DNA of 56,396 nucleotides from AEGEAN-183 sp964342745 (GTDB lineage Bacteria > Pseudomonadota > Gammaproteobacteria > Magnimaribacterales > Magnimaribacteraceae): assembly GCA_964342745.1 (NCBI GenBank), contig CAYFFW010000006.1:1-56396 (forward strand), written 5' to 3'. The position numbers were made by a program, and so were the translations under genes. Positions within the stretch are counted from its first letter, which is position 1, and every line of letters begins with the position of its first letter. A model generated the notes under the pieces. It saw only the letters and a list, made by a program, of their open reading frames with translations. It searched no databases and was not told the DNA's origin. This document shows, piece after piece, positions 1-7,868 of the stretch.

Positions 1-1172
1 GACTTTCAGGATCTGTAACAACAAGTACGATTGAAGAGGGAATGGATAATATTCTAGCTGTCCAAAGTTTAGGAGGAGATGATAAAGAAAGAGAGAGGTT
101 CGGAGCAGACAGTAAAGAATCTTTCAAACGGTTTCGCTTTACAATATTTGTTGAAATCCTTTTGGCTAATGCCCAAGGTTTGGCGGGAGTCCTAATCTTA
201 ACAATCGCTTTCTGGGTTGTAGTTTCTAAAGTTATTGATGGAGATCTTACTCCAGGTAATTACGGTTCTTTAATGTTTTATTTTGGGTGGATGTCAGGAC
301 CTGCAATTTCTTTTGCTACGCTATGGATCCACCTGCAAAGGTTTGCTCCTGGAATGAGAAGAGTATTTGCCTTTTTAGATTTACCTACTGAAGAAGACTT
401 AGGAGATTTAACTTTAAACACAATTAAAGATTCCGTAGAAGTAAAAAATGCAGGCTTGGTATACCCAGACGGTCGTAGGGCACTTGAAGGAATATCATTT
501 GAGGCATATATAGGGGAAATAGTTGCCTTTGTTGGTCCTACAGGTTCTGGTAAGACTAGCCTAGCCTACCTTCTTCCTAGATATCTTATGGCATCGGAAG
601 GGGAAGTTTTTATAGATAAAGTTAATGTAAAAAAAATTAATATAGAAAGTTTAAGACAACAAATAACTTATGTTTTTCAAGAAACTCAACTTTTTTCACA
701 AACAATTCTTGAAAATATTTGTTTCGGTAACCTTCTAGCTTCACAAGATGAAATAGAAAAGGTTGCTAAAATAGCTGGTATTCATGATTTTATAATCTCA
801 CTGCCAAACGGCTATCAAACTAAGTTAGGTTCAACTGCAATCAGTAAACTTTCTGTTGGGCAGAAACAAAGGATTGCTATAGCTAGGGGTTTGTTGAGAG
901 ATTCTAAGGTTCTAATTTTAGACGAACCAACTTCTGCTTTAGATCCAGAAACGGAACAATACCTTGTTAATGCATTACAAGAGGCATCTAAAGATCGCTT
1001 AGTAATAATAATTGCTCATCGATTATCGACTATAGCTCAAGCAGATAAGGTTATCTTTCTAGAAGAGGGCAGAATCCTTGAGATAGGATCTCCTCAGGAG
1101 CTGCTGTCTAGGGAAGAAAGTTTCTACAGAAAGTATGTTGAACTACAAACTGATTCCTTTACAGAAGAATAG
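1..1172 (+). CDS. ABC exporter (MsbA/ABCB-like), C-terminal part; truncated by window edge
   Basis: The reading frame is open from nt 3 to the left edge, so the Met at nt 42 is internal and the N-terminal membrane part lies outside the window. Counting from that Met, residues 31-100 hold the last membrane helices, followed by a complete nucleotide-binding domain: Walker A GPTGSGKT (165-172), Q-loop Gln in VFQETQ (211-216), signature LSVGQ (270-274), Walker B LILDE (291-295) and H-loop His326. The signature departs from the usual LSGGQ. The family consists of homodimeric half-transporters that export lipid A, lipids or drugs across the inner membrane. MsbA is a reasonable guess for a gammaproteobacterium, but the substrate cannot be read from this portion. 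It ends 10 nt before a convergent oxidoreductase gene. Confidence 0.85.
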   Translation, partial: LSGSVTTSTIEEGMDNILAVQSLGGDDKERERFGADSKESFKRFRFTIFVEILLANAQGLAGVLILTIAFWVVVSKVIDGDLTPGNYGSLMFYFGWMSGPAISFATLWIHLQRFAPGMRRVFAFLDLPTEEDLGDLTLNTIKDSVEVKNAGLVYPDGRRALEGISFEAYIGEIVAFVGPTGSGKTSLAYLLPRYLMASEGEVFIDKVNVKKINIESLRQQITYVFQETQLFSQTILENICFGNLLASQDEIEKVAKIAGIHDFIISLPNGYQTKLGSTAISKLSVGQKQRIAIARGLLRDSKVLILDEPTSALDPETEQYLVNALQEASKDRLVIIIAHRLSTIAQADKVIFLEEGRILEIGSPQELLSREESFYRKYVELQTDSFTEE

Positions 1173-1182
1173 ATTAAATATT

Positions 1183-2190
1183 CTAGTCTAACCTTACTAT
1201 TCTTGTTCCTATGTTACCTCCGGCCAAGAGATCAACAAATGCAGCAGGAGCTGCTTCTAAGCCCTTAACCTCATCCGTTAAAATCTTTAATTCTTCAGAA
1301 TCAATCCATTTTATTATTTCAGAACTAGCTTTTTCATATTGATCGGAATAATCAAATACCAAGAATCCTTGCATATTAATTCTTTTATTGATTAGAAGTC
1401 CTGGTATACCTTTGGGGCCAGGTTCTGGAGAGTTTGTGTCATATTGAGAAACTACACCGCAGCACGCAATGCGTCCACCTACATTTAACCTAAATAAAGC
1501 AGAACCCAAAATCATACCACCTGTATTGTCAAAATAAATATCTACTCCATTAGGTGTAGATTCTTTTAAAGATTGCCTAAAATTTGCATCTTTGTAGTTA
1601 AGTGCAAAATCAAACCCTAATTCAGTTTCAAGTTTTGTACATTTTTTATCACTGCCACAAATTCCAATAACTGAGCACTTCTTAATTTTTGCTATCTGAC
1701 CTACCATATGACCTACTGAACCAGCTGCCGCAGAAACCATAACGGTTTCTCCTTCATTAGGTTGTCCTACATTAAGTAGTCCAAAATAAGCAGTAAGTCC
1801 ATTAACGCCTAGAGGACCCAGATAAAGTATGGGGTCAATTTCATTTGGTATAACAGTTAGAGAGCTAGCTTTGTGTATAGAATATGACTGCCAACCTGTA
1901 GGAACCATAACTTTAGTGCCTACGGAGATTTGTGAATTTCTGCTCTCTACGACTTCACCCACTCCTGTGCTATTCATTACTACCCCTGTTTGTGGAGCTC
2001 CAGCATAACTAGCACTTCCTTGTAGACCTGCTCTGGTTCCAGCTGTTATAGCAAAAGCAATCGTTTTAACCAAGACTTCATCTTTAGGGACTTCATTTAG
2101 TGATGATTCAACTAATTTATAATTACTTTCTACTAACTTACCATCTGGCAAGCTATCTATTAATACCTGAGTATTTTTGATAATTTTCAT
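1183..2190 (-). CDS. NADP-dependent medium-chain oxidoreductase (curcumin reductase/YncB-like)
   Basis: The 335-residue protein has the length and layout of zinc-independent medium-chain dehydrogenases that reduce the double bond of alpha,beta-unsaturated ketones or aldehydes with NADPH. An N-terminal GroES-like part (about 1-120) is followed by a Rossmann fold whose nucleotide-binding loop reads AAAGSVGHMVGQ at about 154-165. Farther along are conserved family elements such as NVGGRIACCG. I see no zinc-binding Cys cluster, which fits the curcumin reductase / leukotriene B4 dehydrogenase branch. It lies 18 nt downstream of selO on the same strand and is probably cotranscribed with it. The ATG is preceded by an AAGGAG-like site. 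The physiological substrate is unknown. Confidence 0.82.
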   Translation of the reverse strand: MKIIKNTQVLIDSLPDGKLVESNYKLVESSLNEVPKDEVLVKTIAFAITAGTRAGLQGSASYAGAPQTGVVMNSTGVGEVVESRNSQISVGTKVMVPTGWQSYSIHKASSLTVIPNEIDPILYLGPLGVNGLTAYFGLLNVGQPNEGETVMVSAAAGSVGHMVGQIAKIKKCSVIGICGSDKKCTKLETELGFDFALNYKDANFRQSLKESTPNGVDIYFDNTGGMILGSALFRLNVGGRIACCGVVSQYDTNSPEPGPKGIPGLLINKRINMQGFLVFDYSDQYEKASSEIIKWIDSEELKILTDEVKGLEAAPAAFVDLLAGGNIGTRIVRLD

Positions 2191-2208
2191 TCCTTACTCC
2201 TTATTTTA

Positions 2209-3669
2209 TTAAGTTCCACAAAAGGTTTGCTGAACAACTTCATCTTCATTAGGCGGATCTATATATGTGGAGTAATTAGGCTGTTCTTCAAATGGTTTAG
2301 CCAATACTTCTAATAGGGTTTGCATTTCAGAATAGTCATTATCTTTTATTGCTTTTTCTATTGTTCTTTCTAAAAAGTGATTGCGAGGTATGAAGATTGG
2401 GTTTTTTTCATCCATAACTTTAATTGCATCTTTTTTATTGATCTTTTTTGTTTTTAATTCATTCATCCAGTCTTTAAGCCAACTTGTTAGAGATTCTTGG
2501 TCCTTAAATTGCTCATTTAATAAATTTATATCGGTATTTTTTAAAAGGTTGCTTAAATATCTAAACGAAAGTGTATAGTCAGATTTATTATCAAGCATAA
2601 GTTTCAAATAATTTTTTAATAGTTCTTGTGAGTCCTTATCCGACACCTTAAATCCTATTTTCGAGCACATTATTTTCATAATGGCTTCATTCATTCTATT
2701 TGGAAAGTTATCTATAATTTCTTGAGCTTTAGATAACGATTTTTCAAGGTCTTTATCAATTAACGGAAGAAGACTATTAGCAAAACAAGCCATATTCCAT
2801 TGGCCAATAAGGGGTTGATTGCCAAAAGCATATCTTCCGTTAGCATCTATAGAACTGAAGACTGAGGCAGGATTGTATTCATCCATGAATGCACAAGGTC
2901 CATAGTCAATGGTTTCTCCAATTAATGTAGTGTTATCAGTATTCATGACGCCATGAATAAAACCCACCCCCATCCATTGAGAGATTAATTCAATTTGATT
3001 GTTACATACTATTCTTAACAAAGAAGAGTAGGGGTTACTTGCTTCTTTCAATTCAGAGAAATGCCTATTAATAGTGTAGTCCGCGAGTGTTTTTAAGTGC
3101 TCATTGTTTCCTTTCGCAGCAAAGTACTCGAAAGTTCCTACTCTTATGTGGCTTTTAGCTATTCTAGTTAAAATTCCACCTGGAATAAGGGTCTCTCTGA
3201 ATACTTTCTCTCCTGTTGCAACTATAGCTAAAGAACGAGTTGTAGGAATACCTAAAGCACTCATAGCCTCACTGACTACATATTCTCTAATAACTGGACC
3301 GATAGGAGCTCTTCCATCTCCTTGTCTTGAGAATTTTGTTTGTCCTGAGCCTTTTAATTGAATGTCATATCTTTGTTTATTTGGAGCACATATTTCACCT
3401 AATAAAATAGCCCTTCCGTCACCCAATTGATTTACAAAATTCCCAAATTGGTGACCTGCATAGGCTAATGCTATTGGGGAGGAGCCTATGGGGATGTTGT
3501 TTCCAGCAAATATCTTGGTTAATTCAAATTCTGAAATATTCTTATCAATCCCTATAGTTGATGCTAAACCTTTATTGTATATGATCAATCTTGGATCGTT
3601 TACTGGCGTAGGGTTTATCCTTTCATAAAACTCTTTAGGAAGGTTTTGGTAGCTATTATCAAAAAGCAT
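2209..3669 (-). CDS. selO: SelO family protein adenylyltransferase (YdiU)
   Basis: The 486-residue protein matches the SelO/YdiU pseudokinase family, which transfers AMP from ATP to Ser, Thr or Tyr of target proteins and has been linked to redox stress. Visible hallmarks are AYAGHQFGNFVNQLGDGRA near residue 70, LKGSGQTKFSRQGDGRAPIG near 105, and the metal/ATP-site region HGVMNTDN ... DYGPCAFMDEYNP around 240-265. The C-terminus ends TFCGT. The Cys there occupies the place where animal SelO has selenocysteine and most bacterial members have Cys. The gene lies 3 nt downstream of the amidohydrolase gene and 18 nt upstream of the oxidoreductase gene on the same strand, giving a three-gene minus-strand unit. 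Confidence 0.93.
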   Translation of the reverse strand: MLFDNSYQNLPKEFYERINPTPVNDPRLIIYNKGLASTIGIDKNISEFELTKIFAGNNIPIGSSPIALAYAGHQFGNFVNQLGDGRAILLGEICAPNKQRYDIQLKGSGQTKFSRQGDGRAPIGPVIREYVVSEAMSALGIPTTRSLAIVATGEKVFRETLIPGGILTRIAKSHIRVGTFEYFAAKGNNEHLKTLADYTINRHFSELKEASNPYSSLLRIVCNNQIELISQWMGVGFIHGVMNTDNTTLIGETIDYGPCAFMDEYNPASVFSSIDANGRYAFGNQPLIGQWNMACFANSLLPLIDKDLEKSLSKAQEIIDNFPNRMNEAIMKIMCSKIGFKVSDKDSQELLKNYLKLMLDNKSDYTLSFRYLSNLLKNTDINLLNEQFKDQESLTSWLKDWMNELKTKKINKKDAIKVMDEKNPIFIPRNHFLERTIEKAIKDNDYSEMQTLLEVLAKPFEEQPNYSTYIDPPNEDEVVQQTFCGT

Positions 3670-3672
3670 GTG

Positions 3673-4830
3673 CTACTTGAAAGCCGAACCCATCAAATCT
3701 TCAAAATTAGACCTAAAAAATTTATCTTGATCTGATTCAGAAAGGTTTTTTGTGGCCCTTTCAAATCTACTCATTGGATTTCTACCACCCTCAACATGTG
3801 GGTAGTCAGATGAAAACATAAAAATGTCTGTGCCGGCTTCTTTAATTATCCATTCTGTAGGTTCTGTAGGGTACGGAGTTACTTTCACCTGACGAGTTAT
3901 ATATTCACTTGGTTTAAGTTTGAGGTTCTGGAGTCTTTCTTCATGTCTTCCAAAGGCTTCAAAAGCAGCATCAAGTTGACGCATAAATCCTGGCATCCAA
4001 ACAGCTCCTAATTCTATAACACCTATCTTCAGATTAGGAAAACGATCTAAAACTCCATCTAGGATTAGTAAAGAAAGAGCTTGCATAGGGCCATTTGAAA
4101 TAGCCATATAAGAAATTGAGCGGAAGTTTTCTTCTCCCCCGTGAAAATCAGCTACCTCAGGCAATCCATTATTTTTATGAGCAACAGGAAGTACTTTATC
4201 TGCTACACCTACATGAAATAAGATAGGAACTCCTGCTTCTTCTGCTTGTACCCAAACTTTGTCGAGTTCAATATGACTGGTAGAGTGGTTTTTTGGGCAA
4301 GCCCAAGGGACCAACAATGCTTTGGCACCTAAGTCTAGGGCCTCTTTAGCAGCTTTTTCAGCTCTATTAAGGTCCGCAAGAGGCACATAGGCTACTGATA
4401 AAAGCCTTTTGTCATCTTTACAGAAATTAATTTGTGATTTATTTGTTGAGCTTGCTGTTTCATATAAAAAGTCTAAATCATCTCGGTGTTCTAACTCTTC
4501 TAACCATACATTGGGTGAAGTAGGGAAGACTAATTGAGTAGCAACCCCTAGATGATCAACTGCTTCAGATCTATCTTTCGAATTAAAGGCACCTAATGCT
4601 TGGTAATTTTTTCTGAGCATTATTTCCTTCTCATTCAATTCTCTATAATCCTTTTGTTTATGCAACTTAGTTAAAGAAGCAAAATTATCTAGAGCCCCTA
4701 TTTGAGATTTTTCAAAACGTTTTTTGAAAACTTCTTTTACTCTATCAGTTCCATAATCGTCATACCAATCAGGTAATTCCATGGTATGAGAGTCTGCATC
4801 ATGAACAATCCTGTTATTTATATAAGGCAT
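3673..4830 (-). CDS. Amidohydrolase-2 family metal-dependent hydrolase
   Basis: The 385-residue protein is a TIM-barrel amidohydrolase of the amidohydrolase_2 (ACMSD/decarboxylase-like) branch. The metal motif D-x-H appears as DSH at residues 13-15, the barrel His as ILFHVG (His206), and the C-terminal Asp as FSSDYPHVEGG (Asp342, His345). Members hydrolyse or decarboxylate aromatic and cyclic acids, and the substrate cannot be assigned here. It is the first gene of a minus-strand run that continues into selo and the oxidoreductase, and it is divergent from the sulfotransferase across 62 nt. The start ATG gives the DADSHTME opening expected of the family. Confidence 0.82.
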   Translation of the reverse strand: MPYINNRIVHDADSHTMELPDWYDDYGTDRVKEVFKKRFEKSQIGALDNFASLTKLHKQKDYRELNEKEIMLRKNYQALGAFNSKDRSEAVDHLGVATQLVFPTSPNVWLEELEHRDDLDFLYETASSTNKSQINFCKDDKRLLSVAYVPLADLNRAEKAAKEALDLGAKALLVPWACPKNHSTSHIELDKVWVQAEEAGVPILFHVGVADKVLPVAHKNNGLPEVADFHGGEENFRSISYMAISNGPMQALSLLILDGVLDRFPNLKIGVIELGAVWMPGFMRQLDAAFEAFGRHEERLQNLKLKPSEYITRQVKVTPYPTEPTEWIIKEAGTDIFMFSSDYPHVEGGRNPMSRFERATKNLSESDQDKFFRSNFEDLMGSAFK

Positions 4831-4892
4831 TTACTTCTAAAAATTTGTGTTAAATCTTAGTTAAGTATATTAAAGGTTTTGTAAAGAAACCA

Positions 4893-6053
4893 ATGATTTG
4901 GATGCCTATGGGGGTTTATAATGCTTTGAAAAATATTGTGAACTATCTACTTTCTGAAAGATCTATCCTAAATAAGGTTGAGAGAAATTTAGGAGAAGAG
5001 GATTATAAAGAGCCGCTATCTATATTATTAGACTCGCTAAACAATGAAGCCAATTTAAGTTTAATTGGTAAAATTGCTTTAAGGTATCAGATATCAAGCC
5101 ATTTAAAAATAAGATCAAAGATATTTGAGTTTATAAGGGACAAAGATCTTAGGAGCCCTTCTAAACCTATCTTTGTTATCGGTTTACCTCGCTCAGGCAC
5201 AACTTTCTTGTTTAATTTATTGAGTTTGGATTCTAATCACAGAAGTCCTCTAGTGTGGGAGATGTTCTTTCCTTTTCCTTTAATCAATAAAGAGAATAAG
5301 GGGGGGTACAAATCAAGGATAAAAAAAGCTAATTTAATGATGGGTTTTCAAAGAAAATTAATTCCAGAGATGGATTTTATTCATCCCATAAAACCTACTA
5401 ACCCCGAAGAATGTCTTTTAATCACTCCTTATAGTCTTAAAAGTCTACTTTACTCTTACATGGCAAGAATCCCTACTTATGAGGATTACCTTAAGCATAC
5501 GGATCAAAAATCTGTTTTCCTTTGGCATTATAGGTTTTTACAAACCTTGGAAAGCTCGGGCAAACCTAAGAGGTGGCTTCTTAAGGACCCGGCTCACATA
5601 GGCAAACTTTCTGAAATTATTTCAACCTATCCAGACGCTAGTTTTATACAAATTCACAGAGATCCTGCAGAAACTATTCCTTCCATTTGCAGTCTAACTG
5701 AAAAAACTCGTTCTGCTTTTTCCAACAATATTAGTAAGAGAGAAATAGGGTCACGAACTCTAGCTTACTGGGAGAATGCTTTATCAAAGGGAGAAAAAGA
5801 AAAAGACTTAATCGACAGAAATAAATTTATTGATATCAAATTTGATGATTTTGTTAAAGATCCTTTAAGGCAGATAGAATTAATATATTCCCAACTAGGC
5901 CTAAGTCTTGATCGGGAAACTAAACAAAAAATGAATTCTTTCAGCAAAAATCAAGAAACTGAGGATCAGATAAAGCATCGATATGACTTAAATGAATTTG
6001 GCTTAAGCACAGAATCAGTTCAGAATACGCTCTCAAAATACTTAAACTACTAG
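4893..6053 (+). CDS. Sulfotransferase family protein
   Basis: The 386-residue protein carries the two PAPS-contact motifs of the sulfotransferase fold: the 5'-phosphosulfate loop GLPRSGTT (about 97-104) and the 3'-phosphate motif around IQIHRDPAETIPS (His255, Arg256). It resembles the large bacterial Sulfotransfer_3-like group, whose acceptors (lipids, glycans, small alcohols) are mostly unknown. No signal peptide or membrane anchor is evident. It begins a tight plus-strand cassette with an APS-kinase-like gene 28 nt downstream, which would fit local supply of the PAPS donor. Several Met codons lie near the N-terminus (residues 1, 4 and 6) and no strong ribosome site precedes any of them, so the exact start is uncertain. 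Confidence 0.82.
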   Translation: MIWMPMGVYNALKNIVNYLLSERSILNKVERNLGEEDYKEPLSILLDSLNNEANLSLIGKIALRYQISSHLKIRSKIFEFIRDKDLRSPSKPIFVIGLPRSGTTFLFNLLSLDSNHRSPLVWEMFFPFPLINKENKGGYKSRIKKANLMMGFQRKLIPEMDFIHPIKPTNPEECLLITPYSLKSLLYSYMARIPTYEDYLKHTDQKSVFLWHYRFLQTLESSGKPKRWLLKDPAHIGKLSEIISTYPDASFIQIHRDPAETIPSICSLTEKTRSAFSNNISKREIGSRTLAYWENALSKGEKEKDLIDRNKFIDIKFDDFVKDPLRQIELIYSQLGLSLDRETKQKMNSFSKNQETEDQIKHRYDLNEFGLSTESVQNTLSKYLNY

Positions 6054-6081
6054 ATAACACTAAAAAGATTACAAAGTATCT

Positions 6082-6492
6082 ATGAAAATATTAATTATGG
6101 GGTTACCCGGAAGTGGTAAAACTTACCTAGCGCAGAGGCTCCAACCTCTGCTAAATGCAGCTTGGTTTAATGCAGATAGAGTAAGAGAAATGGCTAATGA
6201 CTGGGACTTTAGTCCAGAAGGCAGGACAAGACAAAGCTTAAGGATGAAGGCTATGGCTGATTATGAATCAGAAAACAACAGAATAGTTATTTGTGATTTT
6301 ATATGCCCAACTTCTGAAACTAGAGAGGTGTTTGGTCCAGATATAGTTATCTGGTTAGATACGATAAAAGAGGGAAGATTTGAAGATACAAATAATCTTT
6401 TCGAAAAACCCTCAAAAGTGGATTATAGGGTTACAGAATGGAACGATAAAAATCATATAAATATAGCAGAAGAGATAAAAAGAAATGTTTGA
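6082..6492 (+). CDS. APS-kinase-like P-loop kinase, short
   Basis: The 136-residue P-loop protein has Walker A GLPGSGKT at residues 7-14. It also has FNADRVRE and DWDFSPEGRTRQ, which resemble the LDGDxxR and GFSxxDR elements of adenylylsulfate kinase (CysC). CysC makes PAPS from APS and ATP. The protein is shorter than CysC (about 200 residues) and ends soon after the region that should close the nucleotide site. Its last codons overlap the start of the nucleotidyltransferase gene by 8 nt, implying translational coupling. The position after a sulfotransferase supports a PAPS role. A kinase for another small nucleotide or nucleoside (for example half of a NadR-like pair) remains possible. Confidence 0.68.
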   Translation: MKILIMGLPGSGKTYLAQRLQPLLNAAWFNADRVREMANDWDFSPEGRTRQSLRMKAMADYESENNRIVICDFICPTSETREVFGPDIVIWLDTIKEGRFEDTNNLFEKPSKVDYRVTEWNDKNHINIAEEIKRNV

Positions 6493-6877
6493 TTGGAAGA
6501 AACCAACAGTCCAGCTTTTAGGAAGATGGCAACCTTGGCACGAAGGTCATCAAGAATTATTTAAAAGAGCAGTAAAAAAAACGGGCCAAGTAATAATACA
6601 AGTCAGAGACGTCCAAGGAGTTTCAGCGGGCATGGGTCATGATGATAACCCTTTTGACTGGGACTTGGTCTGTGAAAATATTTCAGCAGGACTTTCTAAA
6701 GATGGATTCAAGCGCGGTGTGGAGTATGAAATTATGTTAGTTCCCAATGTAGTCAATATAACTTACGGTAGAGGAGTGGGTTATGTTTTCGAAGAAGAAA
6801 CATTTGATGGTTCAATTGAAGAGATTAGCGCTACTAATATTAGAAAAAAAATGCGCGAGAAAGGAGAGCTGGAATAA
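6485..6877 (+). CDS. HIGH-superfamily nucleotidyltransferase (adenylyl/cytidylyltransferase-like)
   Basis: The 130-residue protein has the two signatures of the HIGH nucleotidyltransferase fold: GRWQPWHEGH at residues 13-22 and ISATNIR at 114-120. The GRxQPxHxGH form is typical of nicotinamide-nucleotide adenylyltransferases (NadM/NadR). The same fold also includes ATP sulfurylase and CTP:phosphoalcohol transferases. The gene overlaps the preceding kinase gene by 8 nt and is followed 6 nt later by a dehydrogenase gene. A compact sulfate- or NMN-activating pair with the kinase are both plausible readings, and the sequence alone does not decide between them. Confidence 0.72.
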   Translation: MFDWKKPTVQLLGRWQPWHEGHQELFKRAVKKTGQVIIQVRDVQGVSAGMGHDDNPFDWDLVCENISAGLSKDGFKRGVEYEIMLVPNVVNITYGRGVGYVFEEETFDGSIEEISATNIRKKMREKGELE

Positions 6878-6883
6878 TTTTAC

Positions 6884-7840
6884 ATGAAGATCTGTATTAG
6901 TGAGTTAACCTTTACTTCATTTGAAGATATTTTTAAAGAGTCCTTATCACAAGACGATATTCTTGTAGTCAACAGGGAAGGTAAATTGTCTCAAGGAACT
7001 GGAACCCCTGAAGTTGTTTTTATTTCTTATGAGATTATGTTCAAGATGTTAAAAGATGAAGAATATAAAAATAATTTTCTTAATGTAATAAAAGGGTGTA
7101 ATTTTATTCAAGCTAGCTGGGCTGGAATTGAGAGTGAAGCAGCGAAGCAGTTAATTCAAAGCACAAACCTCTTTTCTCATGGAGGAGGTGTTCATGCAAT
7201 AACTATAGGTACATATGTTTTTGCTCAAATGCTAAGAAAGATTAAGGATATTGATGCCCACATTGAACTCCAAAGGAACAAGGAGTGGAAGCAAATGACT
7301 TCTATTGGCGAATTAACTGATATGGTTTTAGGTATAGCTGGATATGGAGGAATAGGTCAAGAAGTGGCTAGGTTAGGCAAGGCATTTAGAATGGAAGTTG
7401 TAGCAACTAAAAGAAATCCAGTCACCTCGGAATATTTAGATAAACTTTACAAACCTTCACATTTAAATGAAATGGTCTCTCATTGTGATTTTGTAGTTAA
7501 TTGCTTACCAGTTACTGAAGAAACATTGAAAACTTTTACTATAGAGCAATTTAAAGCTATGAAATCTTCTTCTATGTTTATAAATGTAGGAAGAGGAGAA
7601 ACTGTTGCCCACGATGATTTGCATTTAGCATTATCTTCTGGAGAAATAAATTGTGCAGCTATAGACGTTACTGATCCTGAACCTCTAGAATCTAGCTCCC
7701 CCTTATGGGAATTAGATAATTGTTTTATTACTCCGCATGACTCTGCTTGGGGACCTAGAGCAACTGATAGGGCAGTTGAACTATTTCTCATGAATCTAAA
7801 TAGGTACAAAGAAGGGGAGCAATTACATAATCTGGTCTAA
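6884..7840 (+). CDS. D-isomer-specific 2-hydroxyacid dehydrogenase
   Basis: The 318-residue protein belongs to the NAD(P)-dependent D-2-hydroxyacid dehydrogenase family (glyoxylate/hydroxypyruvate reductase-like). The Rossmann loop reads GIAGYGGIG (150-158). The catalytic triad is visible as Arg237 in NVGRGE, Glu266 in DVTDPEP and His285 in TPHDSAW. The catalytic half is therefore intact, although the N-terminal substrate domain is not close to a named subgroup. The gene follows the nucleotidyltransferase by 6 nt and is the last gene of the cassette. Its stop codon runs into the A-tract of the palindromic terminator at 7839-7868. Confidence 0.82.
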   Translation: MKICISELTFTSFEDIFKESLSQDDILVVNREGKLSQGTGTPEVVFISYEIMFKMLKDEEYKNNFLNVIKGCNFIQASWAGIESEAAKQLIQSTNLFSHGGGVHAITIGTYVFAQMLRKIKDIDAHIELQRNKEWKQMTSIGELTDMVLGIAGYGGIGQEVARLGKAFRMEVVATKRNPVTSEYLDKLYKPSHLNEMVSHCDFVVNCLPVTEETLKTFTIEQFKAMKSSSMFINVGRGETVAHDDLHLALSSGEINCAAIDVTDPEPLESSSPLWELDNCFITPHDSAWGPRATDRAVELFLMNLNRYKEGEQLHNLV

Positions 7841-7868
7841 AAAAAGGCCGCTATAGCGGCCTTTTTTT
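7839..7868. terminator. Palindromic bidirectional intrinsic terminator
   Basis: A perfect 30-nt inverted repeat consists of seven A, the stem GGCCGC, the loop TATA, the stem GCGGCC and seven T. The GC-rich stem followed by a T-run holds on both strands. It therefore can end transcripts of the plus-strand 2-hydroxyacid dehydrogenase and of the minus-strand aldehyde dehydrogenase. The stop codons of both genes lie partly inside it. Confidence 0.93.

Noticed and set aside
2381..2578. Open frames antisense to selO, ligA, ccmG, cbs, pyrB and others (for example 2381-2578, 8560-8787, 36347-36859)
   Set aside because: They lie opposite well-supported genes, have unlikely composition and no family resemblance.
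6082..6877. Calling the kinase and nucleotidyltransferase cysC and sat
   Set aside because: The proteins are far shorter than those enzymes and the second has an NMN-adenylyltransferase-like motif, so named assignments are not justified.
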